Assembly (NCBI GenBank): GCA_030752605.1
Contig: JASMDX010000056.1
Location: forward strand, 1-64,000
Source: GCA-2731375 sp002731375
Lineage (GTDB): Bacteria > Pseudomonadota > Alphaproteobacteria > GCA-2731375
Reading direction: 5' to 3'
Length of the DNA stretch: 64,000 bases
Position 1 is the stretch's first letter, and every line of letters starts with the position of its first letter. The notes beneath the pieces were generated by a model. It saw only the letters and a list, made by a program, of their open reading frames with translations. It was not told the origin of the DNA and did not search any database. Shown one piece after another: positions 1 through 8,961 of this stretch. A program made the translations under genes and the position numbers.

Positions 1-99
1 TAATAATCTTGGCGCTTAGAATTGGTCAGGGCTTTTGGGCGTTTCACCTTTCCGTCTCAAACGAACAGAATCTGGTCGAGCAGGCTAAATCATGTATGC

Positions 100-132
100 A
101 AAAAAGAACGTGGGGCCAAAAGGCCCCACGTT
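100..132 (-). terminator. Rho-independent terminator of the porin gene
   Basis: A perfect 11-bp inverted repeat (arms 107-117 and 122-132) encloses a 4-base loop. Read on the minus strand, a run of six T (complement of 100-105) follows one base after the stem. It begins 28 bases downstream of the porin stop codon, so it is the porin transcript terminator. Confidence 0.92.
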
Positions 133-159
133 CCCATACAATGCGTATGTTTGGTTCGA

Positions 160-1308
160 TTAGAACTTGAAGATCGTTCCAATAACACCAATGGTGGCGT
201 CGGACTCGGTTTGAGGAGACGCAGCAGCAAGGTTGGCCGAATCCTGGAAATCCCAGAGCTGAACACCACCATAGACCGAGATCCCAGGTCCGACACTGTA
301 AGTAGCAGCAACGGACATATAGTCGGTCACGTCATTACGCGTGGACTTCACAGCGCCGTTAAGTTGTTCCCGGGTGGCTTTATGGACAACTACGCCCATG
401 CCCCATGGGCCCGTGGAATAGTCCACGCCAAAGCGGACGTTGGATTGCTCCAAGCTCGGAGTTGCCACCGCGGTGCCTTGGATATCATCGATCACGGTGT
501 ACCTACCGCCAACGCGGAAGCCGCTGAAGCCAACCTGGGCACCCATCGAATAACCTTCGGCGTCCCTACCGGCCGCAGCACCAACAGCCGCGGTTTCCGT
601 TTCGGATCCAAACCAGCCCACGTGGGCCCTGACGCCAGCACCGCCAAACTTGCCGACGTAGTTAGCGGCCACATCGACCATCTCGTTGCCAGTATCGCCA
701 GTAAGCTTGGATTGCAGGCCGCTGCCGGCGGAGTTATTCTGGGCGTCAGGTACGTAGCCGATGCCAAGCTGTAGGCCCGACATGCGTGGCGTGAAGTAGT
801 TTAACTTCGTAATTGGCCTGCTTCTCAGACCAGCGCCACCGCCGAAGGAGTTGATGCCTAGGCCGTTCGGACCATTTGAAGGGTTATGGGACGCAAAATC
901 GCCATGGCTGGACAGCTTCTCGCCAACGCCGCCAGCATACATCAACAGGCCGGGACCCCAGGTCTCGCCGTATTCGAGGCGGCCAAAGGAGCCAGCGGAC
1001 CAGATGTAGGAGTTATCCATCTGGTCAGCGGAAGTTTCACCCTCGAGCTGCACCATCACGCCAAACTTGATGCCGTTATCAAGTGTGGTTTTACCGCTGA
1101 AATAAATTTCAGACTCACGGCCGAAACCGTGGTTGCGGAAGTCGGAAGCGGTGCCGGCAGCAGTTGAATCGTTGTTGGTATCGCCCATGTGAATAGCCGC
1201 GCGCCAATAGCCACCTAGGCCTAATTTGATCTTTTCAGCGGCACCAGCCGAGCCAGCTACCATACTGACGGCGATCAGCGCCGTAGTTCCATAAAGAATA
1301 TTTTTCAT
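160..1308 (-). CDS. Outer-membrane porin
   Basis: General diffusion porin of 382 residues, forming a beta-barrel channel in the outer membrane. The first 23 or so residues are a typical Sec signal peptide (MKN, hydrophobic core, Ala-Gly-Ala cleavage site) and mature alternating strands begin at AEKIKLGLGG. The chain ends in Phe (TIFKF), the C-terminal signature recognised by the BAM complex. A purine-rich ribosome site (AAGGAAGAG in the complement of 1320-1328) sits upstream of the ATG. It is monocistronic: nothing reads into it and a strong terminator follows. It fits the alphaproteobacterial porin family by architecture; substrate preference cannot be read from the sequence. Confidence 0.9.
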   Translation of the reverse strand: MKNILYGTTALIAVSMVAGSAGAAEKIKLGLGGYWRAAIHMGDTNNDSTAAGTASDFRNHGFGRESEIYFSGKTTLDNGIKFGVMVQLEGETSADQMDNSYIWSAGSFGRLEYGETWGPGLLMYAGGVGEKLSSHGDFASHNPSNGPNGLGINSFGGGAGLRSRPITKLNYFTPRMSGLQLGIGYVPDAQNNSAGSGLQSKLTGDTGNEMVDVAANYVGKFGGAGVRAHVGWFGSETETAAVGAAAGRDAEGYSMGAQVGFSGFRVGGRYTVIDDIQGTAVATPSLEQSNVRFGVDYSTGPWGMGVVVHKATREQLNGAVKSTRNDVTDYMSVAATYSVGPGISVYGGVQLWDFQDSANLAAASPQTESDATIGVIGTIFKF

Positions 1309-1616
1309 TACTGTCTATCTCTTCCTTTTAGTTAGCAGACAATGTGATAACGACGCATAGGACCGCACACAAGTCGCGTATAGGAGCCATAAAACACTTT
1401 TTCATGGCCCATGGTCAAGTTATCATACGTGATACTGTGTCGAAAATCGTTCACTGCGGCAAATTTGCAACTGAGCTTAAATCCCTATTTTCCGCCGCTT
1501 TTGGCGGGTCGCCATCGTTTTGTTAAATGTTTATTAATAAAATAAGGGATTTAGGGGTTGTTTAGCGCATACTTCGCGCCGCGGCCCCAGGGGTTCGATA
1601 ATCCTTTTCAGGCCCT
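1309..1616. other. Porin upstream region
   Basis: This 308-base gap holds the porin 5' leader and promoter. An AT-rich stretch lies at about 1520-1555. A plus-strand reading frame of about 60 codons at 1344-1526 shows no recognisable features and is probably chance. I see no RNA gene here. Confidence 0.5.
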
Positions 1617-2195
1617 TTACGCCGCCGCCGGGGCGCCGTTCTTCACCGCCCGCATGACAATAGTGGTTTCCATGATCACATTGTTATAGAGCTGCATGGC
1701 CTCCTGCAATTCCGCCGGCTTTATCTTGCCCTTTTGCAGGCGGCTGCGCCAAGGCTCGTCCGGCAGCACATCAAATGAAACGATTTCAAAATCGACGCCC
1801 AGAAAAAGCCCAAGGGGCGTATTGGGAATGCCCTTTTTTTGCCATTCCCGGTTACGTTTTTGCGAAAACATTTCCAGACCCTGCACGGTAATTGGCCGAA
1901 CATGGGTCGGATCGTTCAGATAATGATCGTGACGGGGATGGGGCACAACGATGCGGACCTGGGCCCCAGGCCGGCAAATCCGCCATAACTCCTTGATAAT
2001 GGCCAGATAGCCGTCCGTGCTGGCGCCCAGATGCTCCAACACATGGCGCAGCTGGATTTCCCCTGCGCTATTGTCTTCCCAGGGCCATGGCGTCGCTTCG
2101 AGGTCTACAAGCTGGTCCGGTTCTGACAGCGGGCTCTTATCGACGTTGATCCAATCGGCCTTTTTGTCAAAGCCGCAACCTAGATTTAGGCGCAT
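1617..2195 (-). CDS. Class I SAM-dependent methyltransferase
   Basis: Short (192-residue) Rossmann-fold methyltransferase. The SAM-binding motif I is NLGCG at residues 4-8, followed by an acidic residue ending the second strand (NVDKS) and a motif-II-like LRHVLEHL around residue 50. This layout matches small proteins of the methyltransferase-11 type that often lie near cell-surface or sugar genes. The substrate is unknown. It is convergent with the porin and divergent from the cysD-cysNC locus; no partner gene is evident. Confidence 0.75.
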   Translation of the reverse strand: MRLNLGCGFDKKADWINVDKSPLSEPDQLVDLEATPWPWEDNSAGEIQLRHVLEHLGASTDGYLAIIKELWRICRPGAQVRIVVPHPRHDHYLNDPTHVRPITVQGLEMFSQKRNREWQKKGIPNTPLGLFLGVDFEIVSFDVLPDEPWRSRLQKGKIKPAELQEAMQLYNNVIMETTIVMRAVKNGAPAAA

Positions 2196-2377
2196 TAAGC
2201 TAACTTCTCGAATTCAAAAAGGTTCCCGGCACAGTCCAAGGCATAGTATAAACTGCATTCCCCTCCCTGGCCACGGTCAGGTGTGGCGGAAGAAATTCAT
2301 AATGATACGCTATTTAGATTGTCTGTCCCGCTTGCCCCTGTTACGAAAGCGCTGATTTGCCGCCACTCGGTCCGTAG

Positions 2378-2527
2378 CGGATCGGCGCCGCCCGCTCCAA
2401 GGCGGCGACGTTGCCGGAAATTATCTGGGAGATGCTGTTGTCGACGACGTCTGAGCGTCAGGGCCGGGTCATTGACCAGGATGCCGACGCCTCTATGGAA
2501 CGTAAAAAGCTGGAAGGGTATTTCTGA
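2378..2527 (+). pseudogene. cysD: cysD 3' remnant (sulfate adenylyltransferase small subunit)
   Basis: The last 50 or so codons before cysNC translate as the CysD C-terminus: TLPEIIWEMLLSTTSERQGR, then VIDQDADASMERKK and LEGYF followed by stop. Full CysD is about 300 residues. Here homology fades at about 2360-2378, where an in-frame TAG (2375-2377) occurs, and the upstream 180 bases do not encode CysD in any frame. The stop overlaps the cysNC start by one base (TGATG), so the remnant keeps the ancestral coupled junction. The 5' five-sixths of the gene are therefore deleted. ATP sulfurylase normally needs CysD plus CysN, so sulfate activation is probably lost unless another cysD exists. Confidence 0.85.
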
Positions 2528-4467
2528 TGTCGGACAATCCAGAAAATACGTTGGCGAGCGAAAGCTCACGGGCCGTGGCAGAAGCCTATCTGGCCGAACA
2601 AGGCCAAAAGGGCCTGCTACGCTTTCTCACCTGTGGCAGTGTTGATGACGGCAAAAGCACGCTGATTGGCCGTTTGCTATTCGATGCCAAACAGATATTC
2701 GAGGACCAGATTGCCTCGCTTGAAAGTGACAGCACACGCCTTGGCACCCATGGCCAGAACATGGACCTGACCCTCCTCATCGATGGCCTGGCGGCGGAAC
2801 AGGAACAGAGTTTCACCATAGATGTTGCCTACCGTTTCTTCGCCACCGATAAGCGAAAATTCATCGTCGCCGACACGCCGGGCCATGAACAATATACCCG
2901 CAACATGGCGACGGGTGCTTCCACCGCCGATCTTGCTGTCATTTTGGTCGATGCACGCAACGGCGTGGCGACGCAGACCCGGCGCCACAGCCACATCGTC
3001 GCCATGCTGGGCATCAAACAGGTAATCCTGGCGGTCAACAAGATGGATCTATGCGATTACGCCGAGGACGTGTTCGACGCCATCGTCGCGGATTATTCGG
3101 AATTTGCGGGCACCGTCGGCCTGGAAAACATCACCGCTATTCCGCTTTCGGCCCTGCAAGGCGAGAATGTCCTGAAGTCGTCCAGTTTGATGCCGTGGTA
3201 CCAGGGTGAAACCCTCATGGCTGCGTTGGAGAGCGCTGAGGCTGGCGGCGCTGGCAACAGCGACGGACCGGCACGCTTTCCGGTGCAATGGGTCAACCGT
3301 CCCGAACTGAGTTTTCGAGGCTTCAGCGGCATCCTGACCGCTGGCCGTTTGCGCCCTGGTGACGAGATCGTGGTTCTGCCGGGGGCCAAGACCTCGCGCA
3401 TCGAACGGATTGTTGCCCATGGCTGCGATTGGGAGGCAGCGGCGGCCGGCGATGCAGTGACTTTGACCCTGGCCGATGACGTCGATATTTCGCGCGGCGA
3501 CGTGATCGCCAGCATGGAAGGGCGCCCGGAAACCTCAGACCAATTTCAGGTCCGCCTGATCTGGATGCACGAGGAACATCTGTTGCCGGGGCGGTCCTAT
3601 CTTATTAAGGCCGCCAATCAGATCGTGCCCGCCTCCGTTTCGGAGCTGAAATACAAGATTAACGTCAACAATCAGGAACATGAAGCGGCCAAGGTGCTGG
3701 AGCTGAACGAAATCGGTATCTGCAATATCACCCTGGCATCGCCGATTGCGTTCGAGCCTTATGGCAGGAACCGCGTACTTGGCAGTTTCATTCTGATCGA
3801 CCGGTTGACCAATCACACGGTCGCCGCCGGCATGATCGATTTTGGCCTGCGCCGGGCTACCAATATTCACTGGCAACCGGTGACCGTGGACAAGCAGGCC
3901 CGCGCTCAACAGAAACATCAACGCCCGTGCGTATTATGGTTCACCGGCCTATCGGGATCGGGCAAATCCACCATTGCCGATATCGTTGAACAGAAACTGC
4001 ATGCCATGAACCGGCATACCTATTTGCTGGACGGCGATAATGTGCGCCACGGCCTAAGCCGGGATCTTGGTTTTACCGATGCCGACCGGGTGGAAAACAT
4101 CCGCCGCGTCGGTGAAGTGGCCAAACTGATGGTTGATGCCGGCCTGATGGTGCAGACCGCCTTTATCTCGCCGTTCAGGGCGGAACGTCGCATGGCGCGC
4201 GATCTGCTGGTGGAGGGCGAATTCCTGGAAATTTTTGTCGATACGCCGCTTGCGGTCTGTGAACAGCGCGATCCCAAGGGGCTTTACGAAAAGGCCCGCG
4301 CCGGCGAGATCAAGAATTTCACCGGCTACGATTCGCCCTATGAAGAGCCGGAACAGGCTGACCTTAGGATCGACACGGTTGCCCTGTCGGCGGAGCAGGC
4401 GGCGGACGAGATCGTCAATTTCCTGAAAGCGCGTGGTTATCTAGGAGCCGGCAATGGCGATGCGTAG
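2527..4467 (+). CDS. cysNC: Bifunctional sulfate adenylyltransferase large subunit / APS kinase
   Basis: Fused CysN-CysC of 646 residues, the usual length. The N-terminal GTPase has G1 GSVDDGKS (37-44), G3 DTPGH (116-120) and G4 NKMD (171-174), followed by the EF-Tu-like beta-barrel domains. The C-terminal APS kinase starts near residue 465 with P-loop GLSGSGKS (474-481) and later holds the FISPF segment. CysN couples GTP hydrolysis to APS formation with CysD; CysC phosphorylates APS to PAPS. The reading frame is intact, but its CysD partner immediately upstream is only a remnant, so only the kinase half may still have work to do. Confidence 0.95.
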   Translation: MSDNPENTLASESSRAVAEAYLAEQGQKGLLRFLTCGSVDDGKSTLIGRLLFDAKQIFEDQIASLESDSTRLGTHGQNMDLTLLIDGLAAEQEQSFTIDVAYRFFATDKRKFIVADTPGHEQYTRNMATGASTADLAVILVDARNGVATQTRRHSHIVAMLGIKQVILAVNKMDLCDYAEDVFDAIVADYSEFAGTVGLENITAIPLSALQGENVLKSSSLMPWYQGETLMAALESAEAGGAGNSDGPARFPVQWVNRPELSFRGFSGILTAGRLRPGDEIVVLPGAKTSRIERIVAHGCDWEAAAAGDAVTLTLADDVDISRGDVIASMEGRPETSDQFQVRLIWMHEEHLLPGRSYLIKAANQIVPASVSELKYKINVNNQEHEAAKVLELNEIGICNITLASPIAFEPYGRNRVLGSFILIDRLTNHTVAAGMIDFGLRRATNIHWQPVTVDKQARAQQKHQRPCVLWFTGLSGSGKSTIADIVEQKLHAMNRHTYLLDGDNVRHGLSRDLGFTDADRVENIRRVGEVAKLMVDAGLMVQTAFISPFRAERRMARDLLVEGEFLEIFVDTPLAVCEQRDPKGLYEKARAGEIKNFTGYDSPYEEPEQADLRIDTVALSAEQAADEIVNFLKARGYLGAGNGDA

Positions 4468-4474
4468 GCGGTGG

Positions 4475-5089
4475 CTAATGGTTTTGGTCCGCCAATCCTG
4501 AAATAGCGGCAATACCCACCGCGCCGCAGGGGCTCAGGCGCGGCGCGTTGTCCATATTTATGCCGCCCAGGCCATACACGGGAAGAGTGCTGTCCCGCGC
4601 CAGCCGGGCGAACCGCTGCGGGCCTAAGGTGTGGGCGCCGGGATGGCTGGCAGTGGGAAAGACCGGCGAGAGCAGTGCCGCATGGGCGCCCAGGCTTGCC
4701 GCGCGTAGCAGGGCCGGCCGGGAATGGGCGGCTGCCGTGACCAGCCAGCCCGGTTTTCGAGGCAGTACGGGGGGCCGCGCTGTTTGCCATTCGGGCAGAT
4801 GCACGCCATGGGCCTCCAGCTTCCAGGCTAGGCGCCAGTCGCCGGCCACCAGCAAAGACAATTTTCGCGCCCGGCACAGCGCCATCAGCGCCCGGCCCAG
4901 ATCCTCGCGCCCGGCAATGTCATAGTGGCGCAGGATGACCGCGCCGCCAGGGGGCAGGCTGGCCGCCGCCGGTAGCGGGTCGGTCAGGCGGTCCGCGTCG
5001 GTCAGCAGAATAAGCCGGGGCAGGCGAACGGTTTCTCCCGCTTCACGATTGAGGCGGAGGGATAGCTTTGTTAGGTTCGGGGCAGACAT
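4475..5089 (-). CDS. Thiamine phosphate synthase / TenI-like protein
   Basis: TIM-barrel protein of the thiamine-phosphate synthase superfamily. Typical segments are LPRLILLTDADRL near the N-terminus, HLPEW, AAHSRPALLRAASLGAHAALLSPVF (ThiE-like phosphate-loop region) and PVYGLGGINMDN near the C-terminus. ThiE joins the thiazole and pyrimidine halves of thiamine; TenI-like relatives lack that activity, and this short divergent member could be either. Starts at 5089, 5101 and 5137 are possible. I prefer 5089 because 5101 and 5137 crowd or overlap the divergent yggS start region. It converges on cysNC with a gap of 7 bases. Confidence 0.75.
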   Translation of the reverse strand: MSAPNLTKLSLRLNREAGETVRLPRLILLTDADRLTDPLPAAASLPPGGAVILRHYDIAGREDLGRALMALCRARKLSLLVAGDWRLAWKLEAHGVHLPEWQTARPPVLPRKPGWLVTAAAHSRPALLRAASLGAHAALLSPVFPTASHPGAHTLGPQRFARLARDSTLPVYGLGGINMDNAPRLSPCGAVGIAAISGLADQNH

Positions 5090-5104
5090 AGGAAAGAACA
5101 TGCC

Positions 5105-5821
5105 ATGGCTTTGAGTAAGGAACCAGCCGCCACGCAAGTTGATGTGGCCGTCAATTCGGCTACAAATCTAGCTGAGGTCCAGGCCTTGATCGCTGCCGCC
5201 GAGCAAGCAGCGGGCCGGAGCGCGGGTGAAGTGGTCTTGGTCGCGGTGTCAAAGACCCAGGGCGCAGAGGATATTCTGCCTGTGATACAGGCTGGTCAGC
5301 GTTTGTTTGGTGAAAACCGGGTACAGGAAGCACAGGGCAAATGGCCGGACTTGAAAGCCGCCCACCCTGATCTGCGCCTGCATCTGATCGGCCCTTTGCA
5401 AACCAACAAGGTGAAGGACGCCGTCGCCCTGTTTGATGTCATCGAAACCGTGGACCGGCCCAAGCTGGCCCGCGTCCTGGCCAAGGAAATGGCCAAACAG
5501 GACCGCCGCCTGGATTGTTTCATCCAGGTCAATACCGGCGAAGAGGAACAAAAGGCCGGGATCTGGCCAGAGGACGCCGATGCCTTTATCGCCCTGGTCC
5601 GTGACGAGTTGGGCTTGTCCGTACGCGGCCTGATGTGCATTCCCCCGGTAGAGGAGGAATGCAGCCTACATTTCGCCCTGCTCCGCGAGATCGCCCAGCG
5701 CAATGGTCTGGAGGGGCTATCCATGGGCATGAGCGCGGATTACGAAGTGGCAATCCAGTTCGGCGCCACCTTGGTGCGCGTCGGCACGGCGATATTCGGC
5801 GCCCGTAAACCGCACCCTTAG
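5105..5821 (+). CDS. yggS: YggS-family pyridoxal-phosphate homeostasis protein
   Basis: Single-domain PLP-binding barrel of 238 residues. The PLP lysine lies in VAVSKTQ near residue 44. Family segments FGENRVQEAQGKW, HLIGPLQTNKVKDA, QVNTGEEEQKAG and MGMSADYEVAIQFGATLVRVGTAIFG are all present. The protein buffers intracellular PLP and has no known catalytic reaction. AGGAAAG at about 5090-5096 serves as the ribosome site. Its stop codon overlaps the convergent L,D-transpeptidase stop. Confidence 0.93.
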   Translation: MALSKEPAATQVDVAVNSATNLAEVQALIAAAEQAAGRSAGEVVLVAVSKTQGAEDILPVIQAGQRLFGENRVQEAQGKWPDLKAAHPDLRLHLIGPLQTNKVKDAVALFDVIETVDRPKLARVLAKEMAKQDRRLDCFIQVNTGEEEQKAGIWPEDADAFIALVRDELGLSVRGLMCIPPVEEECSLHFALLREIAQRNGLEGLSMGMSADYEVAIQFGATLVRVGTAIFGARKPHP

Positions 5822-6351
5822 GCGGTGATTTTGATTTCACTGTTGTTGTCCAAATCCGACAACAGTTCCAACAGATCGTCCCGCGCCAGGGCAACGCAGC
5901 CTTCCGTTGGGCCGTATTCGGGGCTGGCCACGTGCATGAAGATGGCGCTGCCGGCACCGGGCACGATGGGGTCATCATTATGGCCCAGGATCAACACCAG
6001 ATCGTAGAGGCTATCCTCCCGCCACATACTTTCCGTGCTGGCCCTGTAAGGCAGATTGACCGGCCGGTTGTAGGCGGGGTCAGCGGGCGCATCGCACCAG
6101 CCGTCATCGGGGTGGATTTCCGCCATGGCGAGTTTACTCACCGGTCGCGCCAGACGATCGGCCCGGTACAACAGCCGCCGCAAGGGATAGCGGCCGCTGG
6201 GTGTTACGCCATCGCCTTCCATCTTTTCGGCCTGGACGCCGCCCCGGCCCAGGGCACAGCGGTACCGCTTGCTGCCGTGGCGCAGAAAACCATCGACCGT
6301 GACGTGAAGCAGCACAACAAATGACCTTTCATTTCGAGTGTGTTTTCCCAA
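5818..6351 (-). CDS. L,D-transpeptidase family (YkuD-type) protein
   Basis: A 177-residue protein with the YkuD catalytic signature: a His in SAIFMHVASPEYGPTEGCVAL, with Cys in the (S/T)xGC position and the usual spacing from that His. Such enzymes form 3-3 peptidoglycan cross-links or attach proteins to the wall. No convincing signal peptide is visible; the N-terminal LLHVTVDGFLRHGSKRYRCALGRGGV is the usual beta-strand opening of this short family, often annotated as catalytic-domain-only. It overlaps yggS by 4 bases tail to tail. Confidence 0.85.
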   Translation of the reverse strand: MGKHTRNERSFVVLLHVTVDGFLRHGSKRYRCALGRGGVQAEKMEGDGVTPSGRYPLRRLLYRADRLARPVSKLAMAEIHPDDGWCDAPADPAYNRPVNLPYRASTESMWREDSLYDLVLILGHNDDPIVPGAGSAIFMHVASPEYGPTEGCVALARDDLLELLSDLDNNSEIKITA

Positions 6352-6406
6352 CGGAAGCTAGCATACATTCCCATTTATTCGTCATGAGGCGGGCCGCTTA
6401 ACCACG

Positions 6407-6422
6407 AAAAGCCCTTGCGGGC
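6407..6422 (-). terminator. Possible ribA terminator
   Basis: On the minus strand a 4-bp GCCC/GGGC stem closes a GCAA tetraloop and is followed by TTTT (complement of 6407-6410). It sits about 75 bases past the ribA stop. The stem is short, so support is moderate. Confidence 0.4.
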
Positions 6423-6494
6423 GGCTGAAAAATGCCAAATTGCGCTGTTTTTCGGGGCTTCATGTTTTTCGGCGTTTTCAGATTCTGCACCTTG

Positions 6495-7628
6495 CTATAA
6501 CAGGTGGCCCGACCGGTCCTTTTTCGTGCGCAGATAGAAATCATTGTGTAGGTTGGCGGGAAAGGCGTGGGTCACCCGCTCACTGACTGTGATGCCGCAG
6601 GCTTCCAGGCCGGCGACTTTATCCGGATTGTTGGTCAATAGGCGGACTTGGCTGAAGCCAAGCAGTCGCAGCATTTCCGCCGCCGGGCGGAAAACCCGCT
6701 CGTCAGCGTCGAAACCGAGGCGCAGATTGGCCTCGACGGTATCAAAGCCTTCCGCTTGCAGGCTGTAGGCACGCAATTTGTTCATCAGGCCGATGCCCCT
6801 ACCTTCCTGGGCCAGATACAACAGCACGCCGTCGCCCTGTTCCGCCATCAAGGCGATGGCGCCGCGTAGCTGTTCGCCGCAATCGCACTTTAGCGAGGCC
6901 AACAGATCGCCGGTAAAGCATTCCGAATGCAGCCGGGTCAGGACCGGATGATGACGGTCGGGATCACCAACGACGATGGCCAGGTGTTCGACCCCGCCGT
7001 CAGCCGGGCGGAAGGCGATCAAACGGCAGTTTTCAGCGTCTGTCAGGGGTACCGGTGCCTCGGCCACCTTGCGCAGGGTGGCCGCCGCGCTCTGTTCGTA
7101 TTCGGCGATCTGCCGTGTCCTCACGCTCAGATAGCGAGTCTCGGCGCTACTTATATCGGTTTCATCGGGCAAGGGCACGATGACGGCGGAAGGCAGCAGA
7201 CGCGCCGCCTTGGCCAATTGCACGGCGGCGCTTTCGGTCGGGCGCGGGGCCCGGCGAAGGCGTTGAAACGGTCCCCGCATGGGCTGGGCCAAATCCGTGC
7301 TGCCGTCCGCCAGGGTCTGCACGATACCCACATCCGTATCGCCATCGACCGGCAGCAAAATAACCCCATGACCGGTAGGTTTAATATGTAGGGCGCTGGC
7401 CCGGCTTTCGGTCAAGGCCAAGACCGGACCATGGGTTTCGCTATCCTGACCGCCATCCCGGCCGCTGTACCATTCGCACAGGCCGCGTAGGCTGTCGGGG
7501 CTGGCTTGTTCCGCCGCCAGGGCCAGGGCGTTGTCGCCATCATCGGATTCCAGCAAAACGGGCCGGCCCCGCCGGTATTCGGCGATGGCGCGGTCGACGG
7601 TGATGATATTGGCGTTGATTTTGGTCAT
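6495..7628 (-). CDS. ribA: GTP cyclohydrolase II (riboflavin biosynthesis)
   Basis: Converts GTP to the first pyrimidine intermediate of riboflavin and FAD synthesis. With the start at 7628 (MTKINANIITVDRAI) it has 377 residues. The N-terminal 200 or so residues are a degenerate DHBP-synthase-like region, as in many alphaproteobacterial RibA proteins. The C-terminal domain has Zn ligands Cys237, Cys248 and Cys250 (HSECFTGD, KCDCGEQL), the catalytic QEGRGIGL segment and LLTNNPDK. The frame is open upstream to 7871, but that extension is Arg-rich and overlaps the divergent response-regulator gene, so I do not include it. The intact gene fits the many flavoproteins nearby. Confidence 0.92.
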   Translation of the reverse strand: MTKINANIITVDRAIAEYRRGRPVLLESDDGDNALALAAEQASPDSLRGLCEWYSGRDGGQDSETHGPVLALTESRASALHIKPTGHGVILLPVDGDTDVGIVQTLADGSTDLAQPMRGPFQRLRRAPRPTESAAVQLAKAARLLPSAVIVPLPDETDISSAETRYLSVRTRQIAEYEQSAAATLRKVAEAPVPLTDAENCRLIAFRPADGGVEHLAIVVGDPDRHHPVLTRLHSECFTGDLLASLKCDCGEQLRGAIALMAEQGDGVLLYLAQEGRGIGLMNKLRAYSLQAEGFDTVEANLRLGFDADERVFRPAAEMLRLLGFSQVRLLTNNPDKVAGLEACGITVSERVTHAFPANLHNDFYLRTKKDRSGHLL

Positions 7629-7777
7629 GATCGCCGCAGACAATATACCGGCCAAGGCCCGTTGGCGACGCTTTATCCGTTGCTTATCAGTTGCCGCTTG
7701 TGCTTGCCGGAATGGCGCGACCCGCCTATATCTAAAAAGAGCGGGTGGGCGGTTCATGCGGCGGATTGGGGAGAGCC

Positions 7778-8464
7778 ATGACGGCGAAGAAAATTCTTTT
7801 GGTCGATGATGAGGCGCCCTTGCGCGACGCCTTGGCAGAGCAATTGGAACTGCACGACGAATTTGCCACAACCCAGGCTGGATCGGGCGCGGAGGCCTTG
7901 GAAAGAGCCAAAGATGGCCCGTTCGATTTGCTGCTGCTGGATGTGGGTCTAGGCGATTTGGATGGCCGCGAGGTCTGCAAAATGCTGCGCAAGGCCGGCG
8001 TCAAATGCCCGGTCATCATGTTGACGGCGGCGGATAGAGATGCCGACACGATCCTGGGATTGGAATCTGGCGCCAATGACTGCGTCGCCAAACCGTTCAA
8101 GTTTTCCGTTCTTTTGGCCCGCATCCGTTCACATTTACGTCAACATGAGCAGAGCGTGGACGCGGTTTTCACTATTGGCCATTATACTTTCCGCCCCTCC
8201 GCCAAGCTGTTGCTGGAAGACGGCTCGAACCAGAAAGTTCGGTTGACGGAAAAGGAAACCTCGATCCTGAAATATTTGTACCGGGCCGGCGAAAAAGCAG
8301 TTGGCCGGGATGTGCTGTTGAACGAGGTCTGGGGCTATAACAGGGGTGTCACCACCCATACCCTGGAAACCCATATCTACCGCCTGCGGCAAAAGATCGA
8401 GGCCAATCCCTCTGCAGCAAAAATCCTAGTGACGGAGCCGGGTGGTTACCGCTTGGTGCCTTGA
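7778..8464 (+). CDS. OmpR-family response regulator
   Basis: DNA-binding response regulator of 228 residues. The receiver domain has acidic pair Asp10-Asp11, phosphoacceptor Asp55 (LLLLDVGL), Thr83 and Lys105. The C-terminal winged helix runs from about residue 130, with LTEKETSILKYLYRAGEKAVGR and THTLETHIYRLRQKIE typical of OmpR/PhoB. GGGGAGAG just upstream of ATG 7778 decides the start. There is no histidine kinase next to it, so it is an orphan regulator. Its promoter region is shared with divergent ribA. Confidence 0.92.
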   Translation: MTAKKILLVDDEAPLRDALAEQLELHDEFATTQAGSGAEALERAKDGPFDLLLLDVGLGDLDGREVCKMLRKAGVKCPVIMLTAADRDADTILGLESGANDCVAKPFKFSVLLARIRSHLRQHEQSVDAVFTIGHYTFRPSAKLLLEDGSNQKVRLTEKETSILKYLYRAGEKAVGRDVLLNEVWGYNRGVTTHTLETHIYRLRQKIEANPSAAKILVTEPGGYRLVP

Positions 8465-8482
8465 GTTACCAAAAACATCGCC

Positions 8483-8788
8483 TTAAATCATCTGGCAAAA
8501 TTCGACCAGTTCCCTTGAGCGCTTGATCTTGCCCTCCCAATGGCGGTCAAATTCCTTGATGAAGCCCTTCATAATGTCTGAATTTAGCAGGGCGTCGGCG
8601 GTCGCCATATCCGGAAACTCGTAAAACGCAACATGGACGTTGGCGTCCACGCTGCTCCAGCCGCGTTTGGCGCTGAGCGCGTTGAAGGCTTTTAGCGCGT
8701 CAGGCAGATGTTCGTTCTGATACCAAATATCGAATTGATCCTTGACCGAAGGCTCTACTTCGGCGCGTACGATTAAATAGGAGGTCAT
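8483..8788 (-). CDS. Small dimeric alpha/beta-barrel family protein
   Basis: A 101-residue protein, predicted ferredoxin-like alpha+beta fold: TSYLIVRAEVEPSVKDQFDIWYQNEHLPDAL is characteristic of EthD/DUF4286-like small proteins, and HVAFYEFPDMATADALL gives the second half. Function is unknown; relatives bind or modify small organic molecules. It stands alone between the response regulator and the acyl-CoA carboxylase gene, with no convincing ribosome site. Confidence 0.65.
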   Translation of the reverse strand: MTSYLIVRAEVEPSVKDQFDIWYQNEHLPDALKAFNALSAKRGWSSVDANVHVAFYEFPDMATADALLNSDIMKGFIKEFDRHWEGKIKRSRELVEFCQMI

Positions 8789-8961
8789 GTTTCAGGTCCA
8801 ACAATTGCGGAAAGATAGCGAGATTAGCTTGCGCAAATTGGAATTCATAGTCTGCGGGCCCTGTTCTGCTGACACGTTTCAAATATTACAATTCAAGAGC
8901 TGGCGGCGAACTGGTAATACCGCGGTTAAATTCGTATCCGATCAAAAGGAGGAAACGGCCA

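Noticed and set aside
22..774. 250-codon plus-strand frame opposite the porin gene
   Set aside because: It lies antisense to the porin, whose signal peptide, strands, terminator and ribosome site are clear; a shadow of codon bias.
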